From the NCBI GenBank assembly GCA_010015745.1, contig ML978172.1, positions 334,400 to 398,399 of the forward strand: DNA of 64,000 nucleotides, written 5' to 3'. Below the pieces are notes generated by a model. The model did no database searches and was not told the DNA's origin. It was given only the letters and a program-made list of their open reading frames with translations. Each line of letters begins with the position of its first letter. The stretch's first letter is position 1. The translations under genes and the position numbers were made by a program. Origin of the DNA: Setomelanomma holmii (lineage: Eukaryota > Ascomycota > Dothideomycetes > Pleosporales > Phaeosphaeriaceae). Positions 35,731 through 46,178 of this stretch are shown one piece after another.

Positions 35731-37334
35731 ATGGCCGGCCACTTCAAATCCACACGCGCACCCACCTCATTCCCCTCCCTCCCTCAATTCCAAGAATTCA
35801 TGAAGCCATGTCGCTTCGAAGGAGAGATACAAAACCTCACTCATCGCGGCCACATACCGGAAGAAATCAATGGCACGTTCTACCGTGTCATGCCTGATCC
35901 ACAATTCCCGTCGTTCATCGAGAACGATCCGTGGTTCAATGGAGACGGAAATATCAGTGCGTTCAGGATCAAGGATGGGAGATGTGATTTCAAGCAGCGA
36001 TACGTAAGGACGGAGAAGTTTGTAAGAGAGAGAGAGGCGAAGAGAGCATTACTCGGTATGCAAGACTCTCCGGTATACTCAAATGTGCTCACGTTTCGCA
36101 GGCAAATACCGCAACAAATACACAGATGCCGTCGAATTCAAAATCCGCAGTACGGCAAATACCAACATTCTCTACTTCAACGGCCGCCTGCTCGCATGCA
36201 AAGAGGACTCCCCTCCATATGCCATGGATCCCTCAACGCTCGAAACGATTGGCCTGGAGACGTTCGACGGCCAATTACCCTGTGTGACATTCACCGCGCA
36301 TCCAAAGTTGGACGACGATACGGGCGAACTAGTGTGTTTCGGGTACGAAGCCAAAGGCGACGGGACGCCCGATGTGTGCTATTTCTCCATCGATGCCAGC
36401 GGCAAGTGCATTGAAACTGTGTGGCTCGTAGCGCCGATTGTGGCCATGATACATGATTTCGCCGTGACCAAGAACTGGGTTCGTTCACTCCCTGGTGTTT
36501 CTTGCACAGCTACTGACAGCTGGGGTGTAGGTTATTTTCCCAATCATCCCGCAGACATGCGATATCGAACGCATGAAAGTAGGCGGCGAACACTGGCAAT
36601 GGGACCCCAACGTCCCGTTCTATCTCGGCGTCTTACCGCGTCGCGGCGCTACAGGTGCAGATGTGAAATGGTTCCGCGCGCCCAACGCCTTTCCAGGACA
36701 CACTGTAAACGCGTACGAAGATGCCGCTGGGAACATCGTTTTCGACCTCCCTTTGACAGACAAGAATGTGTTCTTCTGGTGGCCCGATACACACGGAAAT
36801 GCACCTAGTCCAGAAGAAATTTCAGCACAGTTGGTACGGTTTAGATTCGATCCGCGGTCTGGGGACTTGGAGTTGCCTGCGCATGAAGTTTTGAGCGAGG
36901 AAGATTGCGAGTTTCCGCGTATTGATGATAGGTTCGCGGGAAAGGAACATTCCCGCACCTTCATGAACGTCATGGATCCGAGTCTTGGGAGCGATTTCTC
37001 GATCATCATGCCAAGGATGGGCGGGGGCCATCCGCCGTACAATGCGATAGGACATTTCGACTACGCGAGCATGAAGTTGACCAGGTATTTCCCGGGTGCA
37101 ACGCATCTTGCTCAAGAGCCGGTATTTGTGGCGAGGAAGGGCGCGAGTGTAGCTGAGGGGGATGGATGGGTTATTGTGCTCGTGAATAATTATGCTTCGA
37201 TGGGCAGCGAGCTGCATATTGTTGATGCTAGAGACTTCACCTTGCCCGTGGCGGTCATCGATCTTCCAATTCGATTGAGGGCGGGTTTGCATGGGAATTG
37301 GGTTGATAGTCAGGAGTTGGCGTTGTCGAAGTGA
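35731..37334 (+). CDS. carotenoid cleavage / lignostilbene dioxygenase family oxygenase
   Basis: Fe(II) beta-propeller oxygenase that cleaves a C=C bond next to an aromatic ring or in a polyene. Three exons (35731-36055, 36102-36478, 36531-37334) join to 501 residues. The four expected iron His ligands are visible at about H175 (FTAHPKLD), H226 (MIHDFAVT), H291 (PGHTVNAYE) and H488 (LHGNWV). The N-terminus has the family sequence RGHIPEEINGTFYRVMPDPQFP and the GDGNISAFRI motif. No membrane-binding hydrophobic patch like that of carotenoid enzymes is obvious. Its place at the end of an aromatic-acid cluster favours a stilbene or phenylpropanoid substrate (lignostilbene or isoeugenol type) over carotenoids; that is inference. 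Confidence 0.9.
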
Positions 37335-37496
37335 TGTGCTTCGGCATGTGACTCGCGATGGATGGCGGAATGGGGATTGAGGTCCAGGGGGGCAGGATAT
37401 CGGATAGCCATCTACCATGCAGCGGCTAACATCGCGGTGAAGCTGTTCAATTTCGTAATGCTTGATGGTCCGATCTTTCTGTTCCCTGTTGTTGGC

Positions 37497-38600
37497 TCAG
37501 CTCTCCACTTCCCAAGTTAGCGTATCTCGTCCTTCGAATTGCATGACTGTCCACCCGTTCTTTCCTCCGAATCCCTGCGCACTCATAGCAAACCACTTCT
37601 CCTCCTCTTCTTGATCCATGTCAACATCTTGTGTCCCATTGACCTTGCTCTTTCCCCGGAAGACCTCCTTCTTGACCGCGAGAAACTCGTCGCGTACCCA
37701 AGCCGGCGGTATGAACCCCTTCCACCTCACACAAACCAATTCGCGCGTCGCAATCCCCGACCCTAGATCCGGAACCTCATACCGCGAAAGATGCGCATCA
37801 ATGCTGTCCCCCGCCCTGATTCTCGGCGAATCAAGACTGACCAAATTCAACCACTCCAACAAATTCAACGCCTCCTCCTGCTCACACAACCCTTCTAACC
37901 CTCCCTTCTTAAGCACCGGCACCTCCAAACCCTGCATCTTCCTTACATTCGGCTCCACCTCTTTCACCCACGGCGCATGCTTACACAGCACCTCCCTCCC
38001 CTCGCCCAGCGCCTCTCGACTGCCCTCATTAAAGTTCCACCACAACCAGTTCAAACTTTGATCCAGCACATTCTTACACGCCCACTCCAGCCTGCCAAAC
38101 CCGCCTTTGCCATGCTTCATACTCGGCAGCTTCAAATCGTACGTCACGACCCAGCGTTGCTTCTGGTGTTTCTTGCCGCCGTCTTCGATCGGGACGCCTT
38201 GTAAGCTGCAGCGCTCGTATGTGCGCCGGTTAAGTTCCAGGCGCAGGACGCCGTTGTATAATTCGATCCGGTTGTCGATCAAGGGACGGCCTTCGCTTAA
38301 CATTGTGATGTTGCCTTGTTTGATGTATGTGTCTAGGAATTCGGGTTCGAGGAGCTCGGCGAGCTTCATGTGTACGCGCGCATATTGGCCGATGATCGAG
38401 TTGATTTTGTGCTGCACGAGCGTGTAGATTTCGGAGGGGAGGATGAGGTCGAGTGTGTGGGTGAAGGGTTGCTTGTTGATGGCTGTGAAGGGTTGTTTCT
38501 TGGTTGAGACATTTTGTGGATCAATGTAGGATGGGAGGATGCTATGGGTGAAGTAGACTTTCGTGTCGGGGACGTCGTCGGTGCGGTGAATGTCGAGCAT
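37497..38600 (-). CDS. RNase P/MRP subunit Rpp40 family protein
   Basis: Single-exon protein of 367 residues. The N-terminal part KVYFTHSILPSYIDP, followed by KKQPFT and THTLDLILPSEIYTLV, matches my recollection of the fungal Rpp40 family, which belongs to the nuclear RNase P/MRP complexes that process tRNA and rRNA. Further conserved-looking blocks are DTYIKQGNITMLSEGRPL and LNRRTYERCSLQG. The C-terminal third carries a WEWLGLV-like segment, LLEWLNLVSLDSPRI, and ends in a strand with WTVMQFEGRDTLTWE. An acidic stretch QDVDMDQEEEEKW lies near residue 330. It is convergent with the cleavage oxygenase and marks the end of the catabolic cluster. Confidence 0.75.
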   Translation of the reverse strand: MLDIHRTDDVPDTKVYFTHSILPSYIDPQNVSTKKQPFTAINKQPFTHTLDLILPSEIYTLVQHKINSIIGQYARVHMKLAELLEPEFLDTYIKQGNITMLSEGRPLIDNRIELYNGVLRLELNRRTYERCSLQGVPIEDGGKKHQKQRWVVTYDLKLPSMKHGKGGFGRLEWACKNVLDQSLNWLWWNFNEGSREALGEGREVLCKHAPWVKEVEPNVRKMQGLEVPVLKKGGLEGLCEQEEALNLLEWLNLVSLDSPRIRAGDSIDAHLSRYEVPDLGSGIATRELVCVRWKGFIPPAWVRDEFLAVKKEVFRGKSKVNGTQDVDMDQEEEEKWFAMSAQGFGGKNGWTVMQFEGRDTLTWEVES

Positions 38601-39068
38601 CGTGGTGATGTTGGTGTGGAGGTGGAAGAGTCAAGGTAGTTTTTGGATGTGGAGACGTTCAACCCTGAAGCTAGAGCTGCGGCGCGGGTCGCGACGTGGG
38701 GCAGAATTTTTGGGGTCGCGTTCTTCATGCAGCCCTACGACGCGGACTTGGCGCGCGGGCATGTGAACACGACCGAGTTCTTGACCCTGATGTACAAGAG
38801 ACATCTCACATTTTCCGTAAACGCTTTGCTTGAAGCAAGAATTCAGCGACAGGATCAAATCTAGTCGTGCATAGCAAGCAAAGAACCTCAGCAAAATGCA
38901 CAACCACAAACCTCAACAGCCTCGAAGACCACGTTGCCGAACCGTAACGCCCAGCCAAGAACCATCGTTATAACTTCCCATATGGAAATGCCCAGTACCA
39001 CAAAGAATACCTCTTTCTATGCCTTCGGAAACGCCTCTCTATATACGCCCATAACCCGCTCGTGATGC
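38601..39068. other. intergenic, no gene seen
   Basis: A 73-codon plus-strand ORF (38643-38864) has no recognisable feature. This stretch should hold the promoter of Rpp40 and the 3' end of the Sir2 gene. Confidence 0.4.
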
Positions 39069-40689
39069 TCATGCCTGCGCGCTCTTCACAACGCTGTCAA
39101 ATGCTTCATGCTTGATCTCATTCTTGATGGGTTGCGATGCCGGACCCCGAGCCTTGACGCTATACACATGCTCGACTTCGTCCACGGCCTCGACTATGTT
39201 CTCGTGGCCTTCAGGTATCATCTTGTGCTTCAGCGTCCATCCGGCGCGGCGCGCGAGCTCGGCTACGATGACGTCACAGTCGCCGAGGAGGTTGATGTCG
39301 AAATTGATGTGGTGGATGGGCTGTGTTCATGTTAGACAAACGTTTCACAAATGTTCAGTTTACAACTCACATCTCGTGAAATGTAGATCTGCGGGACGTC
39401 ACGAGGCAGAAAGTTGGGAATCTCCGAGACAGGAGCAACCTTCATGCTCGTGCCCATGACAATCACGAGGTCCACCTTGTCCTTGTCGACGTCCTTTAGC
39501 CGGTCGAAGAAGTCGTTGGGCAGCGCTTCGCCAAAGAAGGTGATGTCTGGCTTCATGATGCCCGGCTGCGGGATGTCGTATGCGCCATCTGACTCGGAGT
39601 CCTCATCGCTCGATCGCTTCTTCCTGGCGCCGTTGCCGTTCGACGTCCGCTTTCGCTTCAGGCCTGGCTTCTGCGCAGCGATCTCTTCGAGACACCTCTG
39701 ACACTCGGCTGGCTTCTGCGCGCGCACAGAGTCGAAGATGTCCTCGCCTGGCACATTGTACCTGCACTTTCGACACGTCGCAGTCGCCCACGAGCCGTGG
39801 CACTGGATGAGCTTCTCCTTGAGTATGCCCGCATTCGCCTCCACGTTATCGATGTTTTGGGTATAGTTGGTGAGCAGCTTGTCCTTGTCCTGCAGCAGCC
39901 GTATGAACTCGTGTGTGGGCGTCCACTTTTCTAAATCGGGGATGATGTCACCGGCGAGCGCGTAGAAGGTGCGTGGATCCTCATCGAAGTTGTGGATGTC
40001 GAATACTTGCTCTGGCTCTTCGTACCCCATCTGCAGCAGGCGCGAGTAGAAGCCCGTGTTCTTGGAGCGGAAGTCGGGAATGCCGAGGCTCGTGGATATG
40101 CCTGCGCCGGTTATGACCATGATGTTCTTGCGCCCCTGCAGCAGCTTCGCGGCGTCGTCGATGGTCTTGTACTGCGCCAGTCGCGGTCTCTTATTCAGCT
40201 CCCGATTTATAGCCAGGCCCAGCAGTTGGTAGAAGTTGTCGTCCGAGGCGTCCTCGAGGAACTTGGGTATCCTGACGCCGAATGCCGTGCACAGCTTGCG
40301 GGCCGTCACGCGCTCGCTGGTGATGTTCTCGAGCACGAATTGGCTGGCGCCGACCTCGTGCAGTCGCCTTCGCAGCGCTCGTGCTTCGTCTGCGGTACAT
40401 ACATCTGCGCCTTGCACTATAAGTCAATTGCTAGGAGGGGGCGAGTCGTTCTATACCTACTGTTTGCAGAGTACTCGAATGCTTCTACTTCGTCCAAAAT
40501 CTCTTCATAGAGTGACGCTGTGTCCCAGACGCCGCCATCGTCCTCGTCATCCTTCTCTGGCGCGGCGCGCTCGTCCTGGGGTTTGGCCTCTATGGCGCCA
40601 TCCACACTTTGCTCAACCTTGGACCCTATGGCGGGTGGTGGGGCGGCGTCTTGCACCACGACGGGCCCTGGGTAGGCCTGGGTAGCCAT
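39069..40689 (-). CDS. Sir2-family NAD-dependent histone deacetylase (class I)
   Basis: NAD-dependent protein deacylase acting in chromatin silencing. Three exons (40689-40461, 40416-39371, 39320-39069) join to 508 residues. An acidic N-terminus of about 100 residues precedes the catalytic core. NAD-binding [15 protein letters not shown] lies near 180-194, TQNID and the catalytic His in QCHGS follow, and the zinc site is formed by CRKC and CQRC. A basic insert with [17 protein letters not shown] between the zinc strands and the [12 protein letters not shown] motif looks like a nuclear localisation signal. The final exon continues from YISRD to [16 protein letters not shown], the end of the Rossmann fold. 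Class I yeast Sir2/Hst1-like is my best placement; an exact orthologue is not asserted. Confidence 0.92.
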
Positions 40690-41326
40690 GTCTTGTCCGC
40701 CGAACACACTTGCAGGAGACCAAGTCTGTTGTCGAAGTGAGCAAGGTGGTTTCAATAGCCGGCATACAAATGACAACCAAAGCGGCTAGCCTGCGGAATT
40801 GAGCGCAAGCTAACTTGCACGCGGCTAAGGCCAAAAAGTGCACCACCACATGCACGTACAGGCTACCATCAACTGCTCCACCGCGGACATGTCGTCCATT
40901 CGCCGGAGTGACAGCCGATGAGTGCTCGAAACGATGCATCGACACTGCTCAAACACAGCACGTACCATCTCCATACTTTAGGGTACGATTACCAGCAGCT
41001 ATTCATGGGTTGTGCGCCCGAGAAATCTCGGTCGATCACCTTCTGTGCACCACGGAGACTTCTCATCGCGTGTCCTCGCCAATCTTTCGATCCGACGGGT
41101 GCAGGAAAGCAGCCAGTGAATGATGCAGTCGGGACACAGCCATCCGCAGTGAGCAAATCACGGCCAAGTCACTGCACTCTCGGGATGCCGGTTTGCTGTT
41201 GGCGGTGTGCCGCCGTGCATCTGCCCTGTCGTCGTCGTGTCGTCGCTCGCAACGTATAAAATTTCACCTACAGCCAGCCTGCTGGATGAATTTTCTCGCT
41301 CAGAAGTTCTTTCGGTTTGGTTCGCC
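40690..41326. promoter_or_regulatory. divergent promoter region, Sir2 / F-box gene
   Basis: About 640 bp. A TATAAAA at 41255-41261 on the plus strand lies 66 bp before the F-box ATG and probably belongs to that gene. Confidence 0.45.
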
Positions 41327-42351
41327 ATGTCTACACTCGTTTCTTCCGTGTGTACAGTGGAGCCCGCCCGCCTTTTATCTGCTCTCGACGCAGACGACAC
41401 GGTGAACCTCGTGCAACCAGCGGCAGATCTTGCCTGCCTCTGCGTGCCTCGGAGGAGTCCCCGGGTGCACTCTCCGAGTCACACCAGCAGCCAGCAAGTC
41501 CCGACTTCACAGAACAGCTTGGAGACTTTACCAGTCGAGATTATCAATCAAATCCTTTCGTATCTCACGCATCCACGCTCGCGCCTGCCAGGCCTCTCCG
41601 AGACTCAAAGCTCACATGAATTCTCTCGCAAGGCGAAATTGGAGACCAAGTGTCGAGAGGACCTGACGACTCCTGCCGATAGCAATCGCTGGGCGGCCGA
41701 CCTCTTTGATTGGAATTCTCTCCAGCATCCCTTCCACGTCCTTTCACTTTCGTCGAGACGCTGCCATGATTTCGTCGAAGGCTACTGCGCTCATCTAGTG
41801 AGGTCATGCAACATGTTCAATCTGCCTTTCACGCAGTTCGACCAGCTCGGGCCAAGATCGGTCTGGCCTGACCTGAGTGACATCGTCTATCGCAGATTAT
41901 GGCTTCAGCATGCGCCCAGGACATGCATCTATTGCTACGCCGTGCTGGACAACTACCCTTTCCCTCTTATCAAACGGGTCATTGCCGCCTGCGAGGATTG
42001 CTTCTACCGCCAAACTCTCGTAAGTAGCTAACACCCAATTCTGATGGACCTTGCTTATACATACAGTCCGTCGACGAAGTCGTCAAACAGTACCACATCT
42101 CAGAAGCAACCGTGCGTTCCTCGCCAGCACTCAGAAGCATACCAAATGCCGTCTGGGTTCTGCGGATCGATGTCGAAGCCCTCGCGCTGCAGCTTTACGG
42201 CACTCGAGCTTTCCATGATGTGCGTGGTGAGCAGCCCGGCAAGCCATGCACAATATGTGCCATCACGCGCTTCATTCCCGATAGCCGCAGAACTACGCCT
42301 GGGGACAATCAAAGGAACGCTCGCCGACTCAAGCGTCCGGTCAGAGCTTGA
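41327..42351 (+). CDS. F-box domain protein
   Basis: Two exons (41327-42019, 42067-42351; intron 47 nt) give 325 residues. An F-box is visible at about 64-100 (LETLPVEIINQILSYL, then a Pro/Arg turn), which would bind Skp1 in an SCF ubiquitin ligase. After a spacer comes a second hydrophobic segment PFHVLSLSSRRCHDFVEGYC, typical of fungal F-box proteins. A four-Cys group (CIYC...CEDC) at about residues 203-226 could bind zinc, and CTIC occurs again near the C-terminus. The start at 41327 is chosen because a TATAAAA lies 66 bp upstream, although the frame is open to 41207. The target substrate is unknown. Confidence 0.8.
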
Positions 42352-42988
42352 GCTTCTCTTCGAGCCATGAATTCTTCAACTTCATCAATGTTATCTTTCG
42401 ACTTCTCTCCGTTTTCACCGTTTGTGCGAGTCTTAGCTCGCGATAATCCTCAAAAGTATCTTCATCGACGATTTTCTCTTCTCACCTCGCGTCCGAAGCC
42501 ATTGTAGATGACTTGTTGCTCGTACATTCTATCCTGACTTCGGTCTTTTGGCCCAGAAATATGCATGTACCTCGCGCCCTCTACCCCACTCAACAAGTTT
42601 CCAAAATTTCCCCGGTTAATTTTCGTTTTCTTTCGGGCTTGGGTTTGCTTATGGCGCTGTATTTCGCTCTGTCGAGATACCCTCGACTACCACCTCACGT
42701 AGGTACGAAATAAAAGACAAGCACGACTTTAGGAAGGCAATTCCACACGATGATGTTTCCTAGCTATAACACATCAACCAACGTGCTGGCATACTACTCT
42801 AAGTATCAATAACGATCACGCACGGCCATCTTCACGCTGAGACAACATCGCCGTTCCTTCGTAGTCTGCGCCAAGTCTTCACTCGGATGGCAACGTATGT
42901 CCAAACATCATTTTGTGTGGCTGGATCCCCTTGTGAAGCCTTGACTTTCTCGACTTTTGGCGTTCGAGTGTTCTGTGCTACAGAAGCT
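42352..42988. other. intergenic, no gene seen
   Basis: Short ORFs only. Contains the 3' side of the F-box gene. Confidence 0.4.
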
Positions 42989-44060
42989 TTACCAATGGTA
43001 ACAATTGGAAGCTCGTGCTCGTGAGGGACGGAAACACGCATCGGCCGGCAGATCTGGCAAGCATGGGGGATATTTGCCCACGTATATATACGCCCTCAAT
43101 ATGTCCACAATGAAATCTTCTCTCAATCGATCTGGTATCTCCATGGTGAGTCTGACGCTAACAGGCTGATCACGACATGTCTCCTCATTGGGCTGTGCGC
43201 CGGGCGGGTACAGCTTCGCAATACCCCAGGTGGGGTTCAGACCGAACATGGCCACGTGCAGAGTGCGATTTGGGCGTTGATTTTCGAGCACTAGGACCAC
43301 TTTATCGCCATTAGACACAATGTAGTTCCCGTCTGAGTCCTGAGCACAAGGCTGCTCGTACCTATCAAGCAGCTTCAGGGTCACTGTATTCTGTGTAGTA
43401 GCATCATTTTTGAGCTGCCGTAGGTGTTGCGCTCGATAGCTTGGTATCGTGTCAAATGGCGAGTGATATAAACAATCTTCTCAGCGGCTTCTTCGTCGTC
43501 GCGAGAAATCTTCGGAATGCCACGCAATACTTGTGCTCGTGCGTCCATGAAGGTGATGTTGCCTAAGTCATCGTGAGCGATCGTGAGTATTGGCTCCGAA
43601 ATCGTTGTCGGCGCTGCGGCGATTATAAGATTTCGGTCGCTGTCAGGATTTGCTTTCGTGGCTTCGACTTTGTCTTGTACTCGAGCGTACTCTGATGGTA
43701 GACGAAGTTGGACATAGGTTGGTACTGGCAGAGTCCATGACCGAAGAAAAACGGCGCTGCTACCTTGCAGAGCTTGTGAACTGGTCGATGAATCCTTAAC
43801 CACTTCCAAGACATAATCATACTCAAAGGCTTCTTCTATATGCACGAACTGAACTTGTTTGGCGCCATCCGAACCACTTGTAGAAATGTCTCTAGTCTCG
43901 AGTTTGTAGCAGGCGCCAGCTGCCACGCCCGAGACCCGACCGATATCCGCGAAAAGCGTACCGTCGTACTCCCGTATATGGCAAAGCGGTCTCTGGATAA
44001 TGGATTGTGCGCCAAAGAACTCGGTTCCCGGCGCGCTTATATCTTGAATATGCTGAGTGC
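42989..44060 (-). pseudogene. caspase-like (peptidase C14 type) protein, C-terminal fragment with frameshift
   Basis: Two overlapping minus-strand frames (to about 43420 and from there to 42989) together resemble the C-terminal part of fungal caspase-domain proteins. One begins EFFGAQSIIQRPLCHIREYD, continues with ADIGRVSGVAAGACYKL and reaches YITRHLTRYQAI. The other continues TVTLKLLDRYEQP, GDKVVLVLENQ and FGLNPTWGIAKLYPPGAQ, ending near VGKYPPCLPDLPADA. A one-base frameshift near 43420-43450 separates them. The catalytic p20-like domain with its His/Cys dyad should lie upstream of 44060 on this strand, but that DNA is occupied by the CHAT gene on the other strand. It is therefore a truncated remnant. 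Family assignment rests on remembered motif order and should be tested. Confidence 0.6.
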
Positions 44061-44076
44061 GTGGTACACCACCTGG

Positions 44077-46029
44077 ATGGAATTGGAGCGCGATGTGAAG
44101 CTCGGCAACATTGCTGCGGAACACAATCAACGTGCTTTAGCACTTCGACGTCCAGGCCCACCGGAGTATTCTCACATTCTAAATGGTCTAACACATTTGC
44201 GTCAGGTTCAATTTCAGATCATCGTTGCTCAAGGGAATGAGCAGGAGGCTACAGAGCATCTCGACATGGCCATTGCTCATGCCAGACATTCGCTAGATGC
44301 AACCCACCTTGACGACCCTTTTCTTGGCGAGCGACGACTTAATCTTAGCAAAGGTACTGCTCCGAAAAGTACCTGAGAACCGAAGATCCGCAGTGGGATT
44401 TTGGAAGCGACGACATACTTCCGAGCAGCATTCGACACAACCAGTGCTCCCCTGCAAACTCGATTGCAAGGTGCTATTCAAGCTGGTATAGACACTCACC
44501 AGGCTGAGAATCCTGCAGAAGCCGATCATATATACCAGGACGCACTTGTACTACTAAAATCTCTGAATGAGTATTCCATCTCAAACCGTGACCTTCAGGA
44601 GACTCTTGGCTTCGTGTCGGGTCTGGCGACCCTTGCCGCTTTGGTCGCACTCGAGGCTAATCGCTCACCTCACCATGCACTGATGTACCTAGAAACTGGT
44701 CGGTATGTCATAACTGGCATCACTATCAGTTCCAAGGCCGACATGTCGGAACTGTCGAAGACTGAGCCTGAATTGGCCAAGCGTTATGAGGAGCTCAGAA
44801 GACAGTATGCAAAAGCGTCGAAAGACCTCGAGAAACGCGAGAAGTACCGCGAGGCCAGAGAAATACAACGAGATGTCGCCACGTAGCTCTCACACACAAA
44901 GGAACAGATTAGACAGATCCCAGGTTGGCAAACATTCCAGCTGGCATTGAGCGAGGATGCCGTGAAGTATCTCGCTATGGAAGGCCCAATCGTTGTAGTC
45001 AACGCCACCCCGATTTGTTGCGATGCTATAGTCATCACACAAGAGATCATCTCGGTCGTGAAGCTTCATGAAATGACATACAAGAAGCTCGCGGAGTACG
45101 TGCACTTGTTCGACAACATAGGCAGCGCAACCAGACGAAACATGAAAGAGGACAAAGCTAAGCTCGCCACCACAACGATATCAGATGCACTGCTACGGCT
45201 TTGGACCGTCGCAGTCGAGCCCATCCTCGCTGCAACACCCTTGACGCCATCGCGCCGAGTGTGGTGGCTTACCACTGGCATTGCAGGTCGCGCACCCTTC
45301 CACGCCGCTAGCGACCATCGCCCGGGATCCGCGAATAACGCGTCAAGCCACGCGATATCATCGTACATACCTTCACTCAAAGCACTACATTTCTCTCGAT
45401 CCAAACGCTCGAACAGCGCGCAGGCGCAGATGATGCTTCTGGTAACCATGTCAACTAACCCAGCCCCTCATCACAATCTAGATACAAGTTACGAGGAAGC
45501 CGCCATTACCAAAACCTTCGGCACCTCAAAGACGCATATTGCACATCCAACACCAGAAGACGTGCTAAGTCTCCTCCCCAACTTCCCCTTCGTTCATTTC
45601 GCCTGCCACGGCGCCTCCATCGCCTATGACCCCTCCCAGTCCGGCCTGCTCCTCACACAAAACAACCCCCCCGCAATGATCACCATCTCCGATCTCGAAG
45701 TTGACCTAATAGAAGGTGCAATAGCCTATCTCTCTGCATGTTTCACAGCCGAGCAGCCGGACGGCAAGCTCGCTGACGAAGCTATTCACTTGGCGAATTC
45801 GTTTCAGGCGTTGGGGTTCCAGCATGTTATTGGGACCATATGGGGTGCAGATGATCGTGCGGCTGGAGAAGTTGCGAGGGTTTTTTACGAGAGGGTGTTT
45901 GAAAGGGAGAGTGGGGTCGGGGGATGGGATGTAGCAGGAGCGCTCCATGGAGCTGTCAAGGCGTATAAAGACGAAGAAAATGCTGATGTTGTGACTTGGG
46001 GTCCATTTGTTCATATTGGGTCTTCTTGA
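44077..46029 (+). pseudogene. TPR-CHAT domain protein, interrupted by one stop codon
   Basis: CHAT domains are caspase-like proteases often placed after TPR repeats. The frame from ATG 44077 has TPR-like helices (ALALRRPGPPEYSHILNGL; HARHSLDATHLDDPFLGERR). An intron at 44354-44407 (54 nt) would remove the TGA at 44374-44376. The next part (LVALEANRSPHHALMYLETGR) is the usual CHAT linker. The CHAT core carries the presumed catalytic His and Cys in FVHFACHGAS and IAYLSACFTAEQP, then the FQALGFQHVIGTIWGADD motif and a TWGPFVHIG end. A TAG at 44884-44886 interrupts an otherwise well conserved stretch (EIQRDVAT*LSHTKEQIRQIPGW), best read as CAG to TAG. The upstream TPR array is short, so the 5' end may be lost. 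Confidence 0.75.
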
Positions 46030-46178
46030 CTCATTGGGGTTATGCGTTTGGGTTTGACGTTGATAGCGTCACGTGGGCTGGCATGAGATTCTGAATCCGA
46101 CTGAATTTGCACGATTGTGAAGTGGTATTTTTCTCACAACGTTTTTCTGGTCGCTTTACTCTCAGGCTAGGAGGGGTT

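Noticed and set aside
38643..38864. 73-codon plus ORF between Rpp40 and Sir2
   Set aside because: No recognisable feature; lies in the expected Rpp40 promoter and overlaps two minus-strand ORFs.
43840..44076. 5' part of a plus-strand ORF upstream of the CHAT region
   Set aside because: It is the shadow of the caspase-like C-terminal frame on the minus strand; CHAT-like sequence begins only about 44077.
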